Below are positions 1 to 7,165 of a DNA stretch of 64,000 nucleotides, in pieces. Both the position numbers and the translations under genes were made by a program. Source of the DNA: JAFNAG01 sp041501225 (GTDB lineage: Bacteria > Acidobacteriota > UBA6911); NCBI GenBank assembly GCA_041501225.1, contig JBGQNR010000001.1, forward strand, positions 1 to 64,000. The letters run 5' to 3'. Every line of letters begins with the position of its first letter. The first letter of the stretch is position 1. The notes beneath the pieces were generated by a model. It did no database searches, had not been told where the DNA came from, and saw only the letters and a list, made by a program, of their open reading frames with translations.

Positions 1-159
1 CACGCCGTCCTTGGTGATGACCGGCGAGCCGAATTTTTTGTCCAGGACCACGTTTCGGCCCTTGGGGCCCAGCGTGATCTTTACCGCATCCGCCAGCTGG
101 TTGACTCCGCTCAACAGAGCCTGGCGGGATCTCTCACCGTGTACGATCTCTTTAGCCAT
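1..159 (-). CDS. groEL: Chaperonin GroEL, N-terminal fragment (cut by window edge)
   Basis: The first 53 codons of the 60-kDa chaperonin, which folds client proteins in an ATP-driven double ring capped by GroES. The translation begins MAKEIVHGERSRQALL and continues through the motif GPKGRNVV and the DKKFGSP...TKDGV stretch that forms part of the nucleotide-binding equatorial domain. The rest of the gene lies beyond position 1. It follows groES by 57 bases on the same strand, so the two form the usual groESL operon under the CIRCE-controlled promoter upstream of groES. Confidence 0.95.
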   Translation of the reverse strand, partial: MAKEIVHGERSRQALLSGVNQLADAVKITLGPKGRNVVLDKKFGSPVITKDGV

Positions 160-216
160 GAGTACTTGCTCCTTTTATGGTTGCTTCGGTTGCTAATCTC
201 TAAAATCCGGCCTCGG

Positions 217-513
217 TCACTTCTTTTTTGTCAAAACCGCCAGGATTTCCTCTTCCCGCATGATGACGTATTCCTCATCATCGATCTTGATCTCGGTTCC
301 TGCGTATTTTCCGAACAGAACCCGATCGCCCGCCTTCACATCCAGGGGAGACCTCTTGCCGTCTTCCATCAATTTCCCAGGTCCTACGGAGATCACCTCT
401 CCTTCCATCGGCTTCTCTTTTGCCGTATCAGGGATGATGATTCCTCCCTTGACCATTTCCTTCTGCTCTAAGCGCTTCAAGAGCACTCGATCGTGCAAAA
501 GCCTTACTTTCAT
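217..513 (-). CDS. groES: Co-chaperonin GroES
   Basis: A 98-residue protein of normal GroES length. It starts MKVRLLHDRVLLKR and carries the mobile-loop region (KGGIIIPDTAKEKP) that docks on GroEL, and the DRVLFGKYAG segment typical of the beta-barrel core. It forms the heptameric lid of the GroEL chamber in the cytoplasm. A strong ribosome-binding site (AAAAGGAGA) precedes the ATG. It is the first gene of a groES-groEL operon and should be heat-inducible through HrcA, given the CIRCE element just upstream. Confidence 0.98.
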   Translation of the reverse strand: MKVRLLHDRVLLKRLEQKEMVKGGIIIPDTAKEKPMEGEVISVGPGKLMEDGKRSPLDVKAGDRVLFGKYAGTEIKIDDEEYVIMREEEILAVLTKKK

Positions 514-568
514 AGTTATATCTCCTTTTCTATCAACGACACTTCATATTTCGGCACGTAAGCCCGCA

Positions 569-595
569 TTAGCACTCGATAGCATCGAGTGCTAA
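569..595. promoter_or_regulatory. CIRCE operator (HrcA binding site)
   Basis: A perfect match to the CIRCE consensus: TTAGCACTC, nine-base spacer, GAGTGCTAA. It lies immediately downstream of the -10 hexamer of the groES promoter, where bound HrcA would block transcription. HrcA itself is not encoded in this window. Confidence 0.97.
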
Positions 596-596
596 T

Positions 597-624
597 AATA
601 TAAATCCCGACGCTTATTTGTCAA
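597..624 (-). promoter_or_regulatory. sigma70-type promoter of groESL
   Basis: On the minus strand, a -35 TTGACA (624-619) and a -10 TATATT (602-597) are separated by 16 bases, directly abutting the CIRCE operator. Near-consensus hexamers plus CIRCE indicate HrcA-repressed housekeeping-sigma transcription rather than a dedicated heat-shock sigma factor. Confidence 0.88.
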
Positions 625-712
625 ACGCGGGCGGGGAAAAGAGACGCAAGAAAAGAACCGCGAAAGACGCGCAACATGCGGCGCGGCCCAGCCGCAACCA
701 ATAAATGCAAAA

Positions 713-763
713 GCAACCACGAATGACACGAACTTCTTGCCCATTCGTGTCATTCGTGGCTGC
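713..763. repeat. Long palindromic intergenic repeat (ACACGAA type)
   Basis: A 16-base perfect inverted repeat (717-732 and 744-759, 11-base loop) built on the words CCACGAATGACACGAA and its complement, extending a few bases further with one mismatch. It lies in the 342-bp space between the groES promoter and the NapH-like gene. That space contains no convincing gene. A diverged relative of this hairpin occurs at 51592-51650. Confidence 0.85.
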
Positions 764-966
764 CTTTAAAAAGCCATTAATTTTCATGCACTTGGGAGCG
801 CCTCTGGCCCATGAAGGGCTGTTCTGCATTTCGGTGGTGAAAATCCTTTACTTAGTGCCGAGGATTTGCAGGCAAGTAGTGCAAATGGATCACTCTTGTG
901 GGTTGCGGCCGACCGGCCGCGCCGTGTTCTCCGCGTGTCCGTGGCGAGATGCTTGGGTCCGGCGAT

Positions 967-2073
967 CTACATTCCGGGGTGGACGAATTCCTGGGCGCGC
1001 GGGATGAGGTAGAAATATACCTCGTCGGGGATCCGGGACTGCCAGATGCCGGCCATTTTCGCGGCAATGACGCCGCCGAGAAAGATAGCCGAAATCCCGG
1101 CGGCCAGCGCCCAGGCAGGAATAGCGCGCCGACGCGCTAGCGACATCTGCAGAGCTCCTGCTGTGGGGCAGACGGCAACGCATTCCAGGCAGGCGGTGCA
1201 TTCCGCAGATTTGACCGTGATCAGTTTGTCGACCGGCAGGAGAGCAGGACAGGCGCGAGCGCATTTCGCACAGTCAATACAGCGATCCGGATGCCGTCGG
1301 ATCCTGGCGGGGCTGAGCAATGATGCGAGACCCATGAGGGCGCCATACGGGCAGAGGTAGCGGCACCAGAAATTCTGGATCATCGTGGAAAGGACGCCCA
1401 GAGCGAGAAGAGTGATCGCGGTGGCGGTTCCCATGTAGCGGAAGAAGTTCAGCATCTTCACATCGGCGACCATGCCGTAGGGCCCGTCGAGAAAGGCCCG
1501 GATCGCCGAGGCTGACATACCCGCCACAGCATAGACAAAGAGCGCCAGCAGAATGTACTTCAAGCTGCGGAGCACGGGGTCCGCCCAGGGCGGCAGGCGC
1601 CAGTTCATCCGAAAAATCCTCCGACCCAGCTTCCACAGGCCCTCGGAGATGGTGCCGACGGGGCACAGCCAACCGCAGAAGGCCTTGCGGAAGAGAATGG
1701 AGATCAGCAGAAACAGCAAGAGCAGTAGCATGGCGGCGGGATGCACGGAGGGCAGCTTCCAGGTCGCCAGGAAGTATTTGAGGTTCATCATGCCGCCGAT
1801 TGGCAGCCACCCATCCACACCGGCGGGTCGGGTCACGCGCACGGATTGACCGCCCGATTCAAAGTAGCGCGTGAAAAGATAGAATTGCACGCCGATAACG
1901 GCGTTCAAGAGAAGAAACGCCGTCTGCGTAACCAGTCGCAAGGACTGCGAGTAGTCCTTGGCAGGCTTGCGCACCAGCTTTTTCTGCTGGATGCCCGCGG
2001 GGCGCGGCGTCAAGGTGATGTCATCCCCAACCAGGGTTCTCTCCGGTGCTGGTGCCACCACTCCTCCTGTCAA
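967..2073 (-). CDS. NapH/NosR-like 4Fe-4S membrane ferredoxin protein
   Basis: A 368-residue membrane-bound electron-transfer protein of the NapH/NosR C-terminal/CcoG superfamily. Several transmembrane helices alternate with the diagnostic CGWLCP (about 133-138) and CRYLCPYG (about 237-244) motifs, followed by two ferredoxin-type clusters, CIDCAKCARACP (from 265) and CTACLECVAVCP (from 292). Such proteins pass electrons from the quinol pool to periplasmic or membrane reductases. The start overlaps the hemerythrin stop by four bases (ATGA), implying translational coupling. The exact physiological partner cannot be read from the sequence. A role in nitrogen-oxide or oxidative stress metabolism fits the hemerythrin neighbour but is inference. 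Confidence 0.85.
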   Translation of the reverse strand: MTGGVVAPAPERTLVGDDITLTPRPAGIQQKKLVRKPAKDYSQSLRLVTQTAFLLLNAVIGVQFYLFTRYFESGGQSVRVTRPAGVDGWLPIGGMMNLKYFLATWKLPSVHPAAMLLLLLFLLISILFRKAFCGWLCPVGTISEGLWKLGRRIFRMNWRLPPWADPVLRSLKYILLALFVYAVAGMSASAIRAFLDGPYGMVADVKMLNFFRYMGTATAITLLALGVLSTMIQNFWCRYLCPYGALMGLASLLSPARIRRHPDRCIDCAKCARACPALLPVDKLITVKSAECTACLECVAVCPTAGALQMSLARRRAIPAWALAAGISAIFLGGVIAAKMAGIWQSRIPDEVYFYLIPRAQEFVHPGM

Positions 2074-2642
2074 GCAACAGCCGGGCGGGCAAAGATCTCA
2101 GCACGCAGCTGATGCATCAGGCAGTGGAGCCTTTCGTGCGTTCCCTCACCCATCTTCTCGACCTCGAGCCTCTCAAATTCGCCTGCCAATTCGCTCTGTT
2201 CTTCACTCGTGAGTATGCGTTCCGCCATCACGAAGAGGATATTATTTTCTTTTTGGATGTGCGAACGCAGCAGGGTCGCGTAACCGCTGGCAGCTCTGGC
2301 CCAGTTTTGGGCCGCACCTTGGTCGCCGGTACTGAATTGGCGGGCGGCTTCCGTCATCTGGCGGATCAGTTCCCTTCCCTGTTCATGCTCGGAGAGCATG
2401 ACCCCGATGGGTCCGCTCGAGCGGGGCAGACCCTTGCTTTCCAGCAGCGGGAACAGCAGGTCCTCTTCTTTGGCATGATGGCAGCGGTCGGCGAAAACCT
2501 TGAAGAATTCGAGCAGGCCATGCAGGGTTTCTGCCGACGGCACTTTGCCTGAACTGATGTTCCGCGCCACCACTTCCGTGGCATCGAGCATGCTGATAAT
2601 GGCCTCATGTTCCGTGCGCAGTGTTTCCGTTGCGGTGTTCAT
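2070..2642 (-). CDS. Hemerythrin (HHE) domain protein
   Basis: A 190-residue all-helical protein with the His/Glu pattern of hemerythrin-like di-iron domains: TEHEAI near the N terminus, CHHAKEEDLLFP, SEHEQGRELI and RSHIQKENNILF. These residues would bind a di-iron centre that senses or reacts with O2 or NO. The family includes the RIC/YtfE iron-sulfur repair proteins, although this protein lacks their N-terminal ScdA-like domain. There is a good Shine-Dalgarno (AAAGGAGAA) before the ATG. It is the first gene of a two-gene operon with the NapH-like protein and is preceded by a promoter that contains an operator-like palindrome. Confidence 0.9.
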   Translation of the reverse strand: MNTATETLRTEHEAIISMLDATEVVARNISSGKVPSAETLHGLLEFFKVFADRCHHAKEEDLLFPLLESKGLPRSSGPIGVMLSEHEQGRELIRQMTEAARQFSTGDQGAAQNWARAASGYATLLRSHIQKENNILFVMAERILTSEEQSELAGEFERLEVEKMGEGTHERLHCLMHQLRAEIFARPAVA

Positions 2643-2682
2643 CGATGGGTTCTCCTTTCACTTTTGTACTCACGCTTCTCAA

Positions 2683-2711
2683 TATATAAGATATGTGGAC
2701 CTTTTTGTCCA
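2683..2711 (-). promoter_or_regulatory. Promoter with TGGAC-N6-GTCCA operator-like palindrome
   Basis: On the minus strand a -35-like TGGACA (2711-2706) and a -10 TATATA (2688-2683) are spaced by 17 bases. The palindrome TGGAC (2696-2700), six bases, GTCCA (2707-2711) covers the -35 box and spacer, where a bound repressor would block polymerase. The geometry recalls Rrf2-family regulator sites (the NsrR/IscR class). The assignment to that family is inference. Confidence 0.6.
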
Positions 2712-3025
2712 GTATTATTTTCTTAATAATCGGGACTCAAAAAACTATGTCGGATCGTTGGTTTTGACTCGAGTCTGAAGCGGCGTCGCGCAACCGCACC
2801 CTATTCCTGGGAACCCGACGGAGCCAGCGGTGTCTATGCAACTTGGAATGCCAGGTTCGTTGCCGGAGAAAGTTCAAAAAATTCATAGACAGGGCGCAAC
2901 TTCGATGCGGCATGGGTCATCTCTTAAGGTGGATCAACTAGAAATAAGCGGCATGGCTCAGGCTAGACGGAGAGGTCTGGTTTAGACGGCCCGACGAGCC
3001 GGGATTAAAAAGCAGCAAATATATG
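2712..3025. other. Intergenic region, no gene seen
   Basis: A divergent intergenic space between the hemerythrin promoter and the TPR-protein promoter. I see no plausible reading frame, tRNA or strong hairpin in it. It could hold an upstream regulatory region, but nothing specific is recognisable. Confidence 0.5.
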
Positions 3026-3055
3026 TTGATTTGATTTTTTGAAATCCTCTAGAAT
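3026..3055 (+). promoter_or_regulatory. sigma70-type promoter of the TPR-protein gene
   Basis: TTGATT (3026-3031), 18-base spacer, TAGAAT (3050-3055), in an AT-rich stretch. The start codon at 3092 follows by 36 bases, giving a short leader. Confidence 0.65.
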
Positions 3056-3091
3056 GTGCGCGATTGCCGACAAAAGAAGGGGGAATTATCC

Positions 3092-4153
3092 ATGAATCGA
3101 ACCAATACGGGCCTGCTGATTGCTCTCCTGGTGGGCATCATCATGTTGCCCACAGGGCTGGGCTGGGCTCAGACCAAAGGACAAACCCAGAATCCGCCGC
3201 AAAAGAAGGTGGTCGAGCAAAAGAAGGAAGAGCCGCCGGAAGAGTACACAGCAGAGGAATACGACGCCTGCATAGCAGCAACAGAGGAGGCTGATCTCAG
3301 CAAGCGGGCGACGCTTATCATCGCGTTCATGGAGAAGTATCCCAAGTCGAAGCTTCTGCCCAACGCCATCGCCTCGTATGAGGCCATGCTTTACGAAGTC
3401 CACAAGTCCGGCGATTTCGAGAAGCTGGAACCGATGGCGGAACAGTGGCTGAAGCTAAACCCGAACAGTTTGAAGACTCAGTTTTACGCTTTCGATGCCG
3501 CGCTCAAGCGCGGCAAGCATCAGAAGGTCGTCGAATACGGGGAAAAAATCTACGCTCAGCAACCGAGCGCCGATCTGGCGTCCATTCTCTATAACAGCTA
3601 CGACAAGCTGGGGAACAAAGCTAAGAAGAGCGAATGGCATTTGAAGTTGCTTGAATATCCCGAATATAACGACAATTGGGAATTGCGTTGGGCATTAGTC
3701 GTCGAATATGCGGAGAAAGATCTCCCCAAGGCGGCCAGTTATGCCGAGCAGACGCTGAAGGCGCTGGCCATTGCCAAGAAGCCTGCGAACGTGTCGGATG
3801 CGGATTGGAGCAAGACCACCAAGAGTGTCGAGAAGGGCTGCTACGACATCATTGGCAGGGACTACTATAATCAAAACAAGTGGCCCCAGGCCATGGAATC
3901 GCTGCAAAAAGCGGTCAAAGTGGAAAGCTACGATGCGGGCTACTACTACATTGCCATGTGCCAGTGGAGGCGGGACCAGATTGATGAGGCCATCGATACT
4001 TTTGCCATGGCAGACTTGCTGGGCGGCAAAATGTCGGCGCAGGCTAAGCAGCATTGCCTCACGTTATACAAGTCACAGCACAACGGCAACGATACGGGAA
4101 TTGACAAGGTTTACAGGCGGGCCAAAGCGGCGCTGGACGCCACCAAGAAGTAA
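3092..4153 (+). CDS. Exported TPR-repeat protein
   Basis: A 353-residue protein with a Sec signal peptide (MNRTNTGLLIALLVGIIMLP, cleavage likely after the LGWAQ region) followed by a Lys/Glu/Pro-rich linker and then helical tetratricopeptide-like repeats. The C-terminal repeat (YYYIAMCQWRRDQIDEAIDT) is clearest. It is probably a periplasmic or outer-membrane-associated scaffold, with no enzymatic motif seen. I chose the ATG at 3092 over an in-frame upstream GTG (3056) because a purine-rich AGAAGGGGGAA site lies just before it and the signal peptide then begins at residue 1. It is monocistronic, ending at a hairpin facing atpC. Confidence 0.8.
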   Translation: MNRTNTGLLIALLVGIIMLPTGLGWAQTKGQTQNPPQKKVVEQKKEEPPEEYTAEEYDACIAATEEADLSKRATLIIAFMEKYPKSKLLPNAIASYEAMLYEVHKSGDFEKLEPMAEQWLKLNPNSLKTQFYAFDAALKRGKHQKVVEYGEKIYAQQPSADLASILYNSYDKLGNKAKKSEWHLKLLEYPEYNDNWELRWALVVEYAEKDLPKAASYAEQTLKALAIAKKPANVSDADWSKTTKSVEKGCYDIIGRDYYNQNKWPQAMESLQKAVKVESYDAGYYYIAMCQWRRDQIDEAIDTFAMADLLGGKMSAQAKQHCLTLYKSQHNGNDTGIDKVYRRAKAALDATKK

Positions 4154-4191
4154 GCGCAATCCACGGCACGCGTGGATGCCAGCGCAGACAG

Positions 4192-4227
4192 CCGGATGAA
4201 CGCGGTTCGACCGACGCGTTCATCCGG
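4192..4227. terminator. Strong hairpin between convergent genes
   Basis: A perfect 13-base stem (4192-4204 with 4215-4227) around a 10-base loop lies between the TPR-protein stop and the atpC stop. Convergent genes on either side suggest a bidirectional transcription stop, but there is no T-tract on either side, so classification as a Rho-independent terminator is tentative. Confidence 0.55.
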
Positions 4228-4259
4228 GCAACCTGTGCACGAATCCTTCCCCAAAAAAT

Positions 4260-4694
4260 CTAGCGGCTGATACCTCGCGGCGGGTGCTGATGTCTTGCCA
4301 CTTCGAGGCGTGAGAGAGCGCGAAGCAAAGCCAGTTCGGCACGGGCAAAATCCAGGCCGGCATCCTTGGAAGCCAGGCGCTTCTCTGCGCGCGACCGTGC
4401 CTGCTCAGCGCGATTGAGGTCGATTTCCGAGGCGACTTCCGCCGTCTGCGCCAGCAGAACCACGCGGTCGGGCAATACTTCGGCGAATCCCCAGGAACAA
4501 AAAAGTAACTCCGACTGCTCACCTACTCGGTAGCTGATGTTGCCGATTCCCAGCTCGGCCAAAAGCGGCGCGTGCCCGGGCAGGATCCCCAGGTAACCCT
4601 GGCTCGAAGGCACAGTTACCTGATCTACCATCCCGTTGAAGAGCTGTCTCTCCGGTGTGACGATGATTAGGTGAATTTTATCCGGCAGCGCCAT
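4260..4694 (-). CDS. atpC: F1Fo ATP synthase epsilon subunit
   Basis: A 144-residue epsilon subunit that links the gamma stalk to catalysis and can inhibit ATP hydrolysis. The N-terminal beta-sandwich is recognisable (IHLIIVTPERQLFNG, VTVPSSQGYLGILPGHAPLL), followed by the helical hairpin that begins at EIDLNRAEQARSRAEKRL. It is the last gene of the atp operon and is separated from atpD by 92 bases that contain an unusual heptad-repeat palindrome. Confidence 0.95.
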   Translation of the reverse strand: MALPDKIHLIIVTPERQLFNGMVDQVTVPSSQGYLGILPGHAPLLAELGIGNISYRVGEQSELLFCSWGFAEVLPDRVVLLAQTAEVASEIDLNRAEQARSRAEKRLASKDAGLDFARAELALLRALSRLEVARHQHPPRGISR

Positions 4695-4703
4695 GATTGT
4701 TAT

Positions 4704-4760
4704 TGACGATTGACGATGGACGATTGACGAACTTGAAATTCGTCAATCGTCCATCGTCAA
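4704..4760. repeat. Heptad-repeat palindrome between atpD and atpC
   Basis: Four imperfect tandem 7-mers of the type GACGATT/GACGATG are followed by their reverse complement. The core is a perfect 21-base inverted repeat (4710-4730 and 4740-4760) with a nine-base loop. It sits inside a transcription unit, so it will be present in the mRNA as a very stable hairpin. Confidence 0.9.
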
Positions 4761-4786
4761 TTCCCAATCCTCCTGATTCCTGTTTC

Positions 4787-6196
4787 TCATGCAGCCGAAA
4801 GCTGCTTAGCTTTTTCGAGCACTTCTTCGATTCCGCCCACCATGTAGAAGGCCTGTTCGGGAATGTGATCGTATTCGCCCCTGCAGATGCCCCGGAAGCT
4901 CTCGATGCATTCCTTGATCGGCACATACTTTCCCTTGATCCCGGTAAACTGTTCCGCGACGAAAAAGGGCTGAGAGAGGAATTTTTGGATCTTGCGTGCC
5001 CTGCTGACCGTGAGCTTGTCATCTTCGCTCAGTTCGTCGATACCCAGGATGGCGATAATATCCTGCAGATCCTTGTAGCGCTGAAGAATCCTCTTCACCT
5101 CCCGGGCCACCGCGTAATGATTCTCTCCGATCACCCGCGGATCGAGGATGCGCGAAGTGGAGGCAAGCGGATCCACGGCCGGGTAGATGCCCAGTTCCAC
5201 TATCTTGCGTTCCAGGTTCGTGGTCGCATCGAGGTGCGAGAAGGTCGTTGCCGGCGCAGGGTCGGTGTAATCGTCTGCCGGCACGTAGATCGCCTGAATC
5301 GAAGTAATGGAACCGCTCTTCGTGGAAGTGATGCGTTCCTGAAGTTCGCCCATTTCAGTCGCAAGATTCGGCTGATACCCCACGGCAGACGGCATGCGGC
5401 CCAGCAGCGCCGAAACTTCGGACCCGGCCTGGGTAAAACGGAAGATGTTGTCGATGAACAGGAGCACGTCCTGGTGTTCAACATCCCGGAAGTACTCGGC
5501 GACAGTCAGACCCGTCAAACCGACGCGCAGGCGCGCTCCGGGCGGTTCGGTCATCTGGCCGTAAATGAGGGCGGCCTTGTCGATCACGCCCGACTCCTTC
5601 ATTTCGAGCCACAAATCGTTGCCTTCGCGCGTGCGTTCGCCTACGCCTGCGAACACCGAGAATCCGCCGTGATGGGTGGCGATGCGGTTGATCAGCTCCA
5701 TGATGACGACCGTCTTGCCGACGCCGGCGCCGCCGAACAATCCGATCTTACCGCCGCGGACATAAGGCTCGAGCAGGTCGATGACCTTGATGCCGGTTTC
5801 CAGCATCTTGGTTTCCGTACTCTGTTCTTCGAACGATGGCGCCGGCCGGTGGATGGGGTAGCGCGTTTCCGTCTGGATGGGACCGAGTTGATCCACTGGA
5901 TCTCCGAGGACATTGATCACGCGACCGAGGGTTCCTCGCCCAACCGGTACAGTGATCGGCACTCCGAGATCGATCGCATCCATGCCGCGGACCATGCCGT
6001 CGGTGGGCTGCATGCTCACGCAACGAACCCGGCTCTCACCCAGGTGCTGCTGGACCTCGGTCGCAACCCGGATGTTCCCTCCCGGATTATTCCCTTCGAT
6101 GACGACACAGTTGTAGATCGCGGGGAGATGCCTCTCCTCGAACTCACAGTCAACCACCGGGCCGATGATCTGTACAACCTTGCCTTTGTTAGCCAT
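4787..6196 (-). CDS. atpD: F1Fo ATP synthase beta subunit
   Basis: A 469-residue catalytic subunit of F1. It starts MANKGKVVQIIGPVVDCEF and has the Walker A motif GGAGVGKTV, the GERTREGND segment, the Walker B region (DVLLFIDNIFRF) and the ALLGRMPSAVGYQP signature. It hydrolyses or synthesises ATP at the alpha/beta interface on the cytoplasmic side of the membrane. It lies 85 bases downstream of atpG. Confidence 0.98.
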   Translation of the reverse strand: MANKGKVVQIIGPVVDCEFEERHLPAIYNCVVIEGNNPGGNIRVATEVQQHLGESRVRCVSMQPTDGMVRGMDAIDLGVPITVPVGRGTLGRVINVLGDPVDQLGPIQTETRYPIHRPAPSFEEQSTETKMLETGIKVIDLLEPYVRGGKIGLFGGAGVGKTVVIMELINRIATHHGGFSVFAGVGERTREGNDLWLEMKESGVIDKAALIYGQMTEPPGARLRVGLTGLTVAEYFRDVEHQDVLLFIDNIFRFTQAGSEVSALLGRMPSAVGYQPNLATEMGELQERITSTKSGSITSIQAIYVPADDYTDPAPATTFSHLDATTNLERKIVELGIYPAVDPLASTSRILDPRVIGENHYAVAREVKRILQRYKDLQDIIAILGIDELSEDDKLTVSRARKIQKFLSQPFFVAEQFTGIKGKYVPIKECIESFRGICRGEYDHIPEQAFYMVGGIEEVLEKAKQLSAA

Positions 6197-6281
6197 TCCA
6201 TCTCCTCACGATTGTGACGCCCGCACCCTTACTCCGGGGATGCAAATCGCTTCGCCTCTTAATCGAATAAGCCGGATCGGA

Positions 6282-7142
6282 TCAGGATCCGGCTGCGGCC
6301 GCGCCGCTGACGACTTCGATCAACTCCTTGGTGATACCAGCCTGGCGCACCTTGTTGGCATAGAGCGTCAAACTGTCGATCATTTCGGAGGCATTTTTTG
6401 TGGCCGCATCCATCGCGGTCATGCGCGCACCCTGCTCGGAGGCTGCAGCTTCCAGCAAGGCGCGGAAAACCTGCGATTCCACATGATGGGGGAGCAGATT
6501 GTTGAAAATCTGCGCCGGAGGTTCGTCATACAGGTACTCCACCAGGTGAGTCTCCTCGAGACCTTCGAGCCTCTTGATGGGCAGGAGGGGTTCCACCAAC
6601 ACGCGTTGATGAACCACCGACTTGAATTCGTTATATAGAAGCCAGACCTGGTCTTTCTTTCCCTGCACAAATTCCCCGATGATATCGCGCGCAATGGCAG
6701 CTGCATCGGCGAAACTCGGCTTGGCCAGCACATTGACCGCCTCATGGCGCACCGAGTAGGGGCGGCGCCGGAAGAAGTCGCGGCCACGCTTGCCCAGGAT
6801 GTTGAGATCCACAGCAGTATCGGTGTGCTTCACAAGAAACTCGAGTGCGTTCTTGAGGATGTTCGTGTTGTACGCGCCGCACAGCCCCTTGTCGGCCGTT
6901 ATGACGACGAGTTCGATCCGGTGGCCGTCGCGCTGCGCAAGAAGCGGGTGGCTCTGCTCGGGTACGCGTGACGCCAGGCTGTTGAGCACCGCCAGCATCT
7001 GCCGGGCATATGGGCGCGCGGCAATCACGCGCTCCTGCGCCTTTCTGAGCCGGGCCGCAGAGACAAACTTCATGGCACGCGTGATCTGCTGAATGTTTTT
7101 GGCGCTTCGGATGCGCCGTCGGATGTCGCGAATGTTAGCCAT
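6282..7142 (-). CDS. atpG: F1Fo ATP synthase gamma subunit
   Basis: A 286-residue rotor shaft subunit. The N terminus MANIRDIRRRIRSAKNIQQI and the C-terminal signature (AMDAATKNASEMI followed by LTLYANKVRQAGITKEL) are diagnostic. The two terminal helices form the coiled coil that rotates inside the alpha3beta3 ring. It lies between atpA and atpD with short spacing. Confidence 0.98.
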   Translation of the reverse strand: MANIRDIRRRIRSAKNIQQITRAMKFVSAARLRKAQERVIAARPYARQMLAVLNSLASRVPEQSHPLLAQRDGHRIELVVITADKGLCGAYNTNILKNALEFLVKHTDTAVDLNILGKRGRDFFRRRPYSVRHEAVNVLAKPSFADAAAIARDIIGEFVQGKKDQVWLLYNEFKSVVHQRVLVEPLLPIKRLEGLEETHLVEYLYDEPPAQIFNNLLPHHVESQVFRALLEAAASEQGARMTAMDAATKNASEMIDSLTLYANKVRQAGITKELIEVVSGAAAAGS

Positions 7143-7165
7143 AATCCCGCCGGAAGCCTAAACGC

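Noticed and set aside
614..829. Small minus-strand frame (71 codons) upstream of groES
   Set aside because: It overlaps the groES promoter and a palindromic repeat and has no start signal.
4697..6217. Long plus-strand frame (about 500 codons) opposite atpD
   Set aside because: It is antisense to a highly conserved catalytic subunit gene and has no ribosome-binding site or recognisable motif; long antisense frames are common in GC-rich genes.
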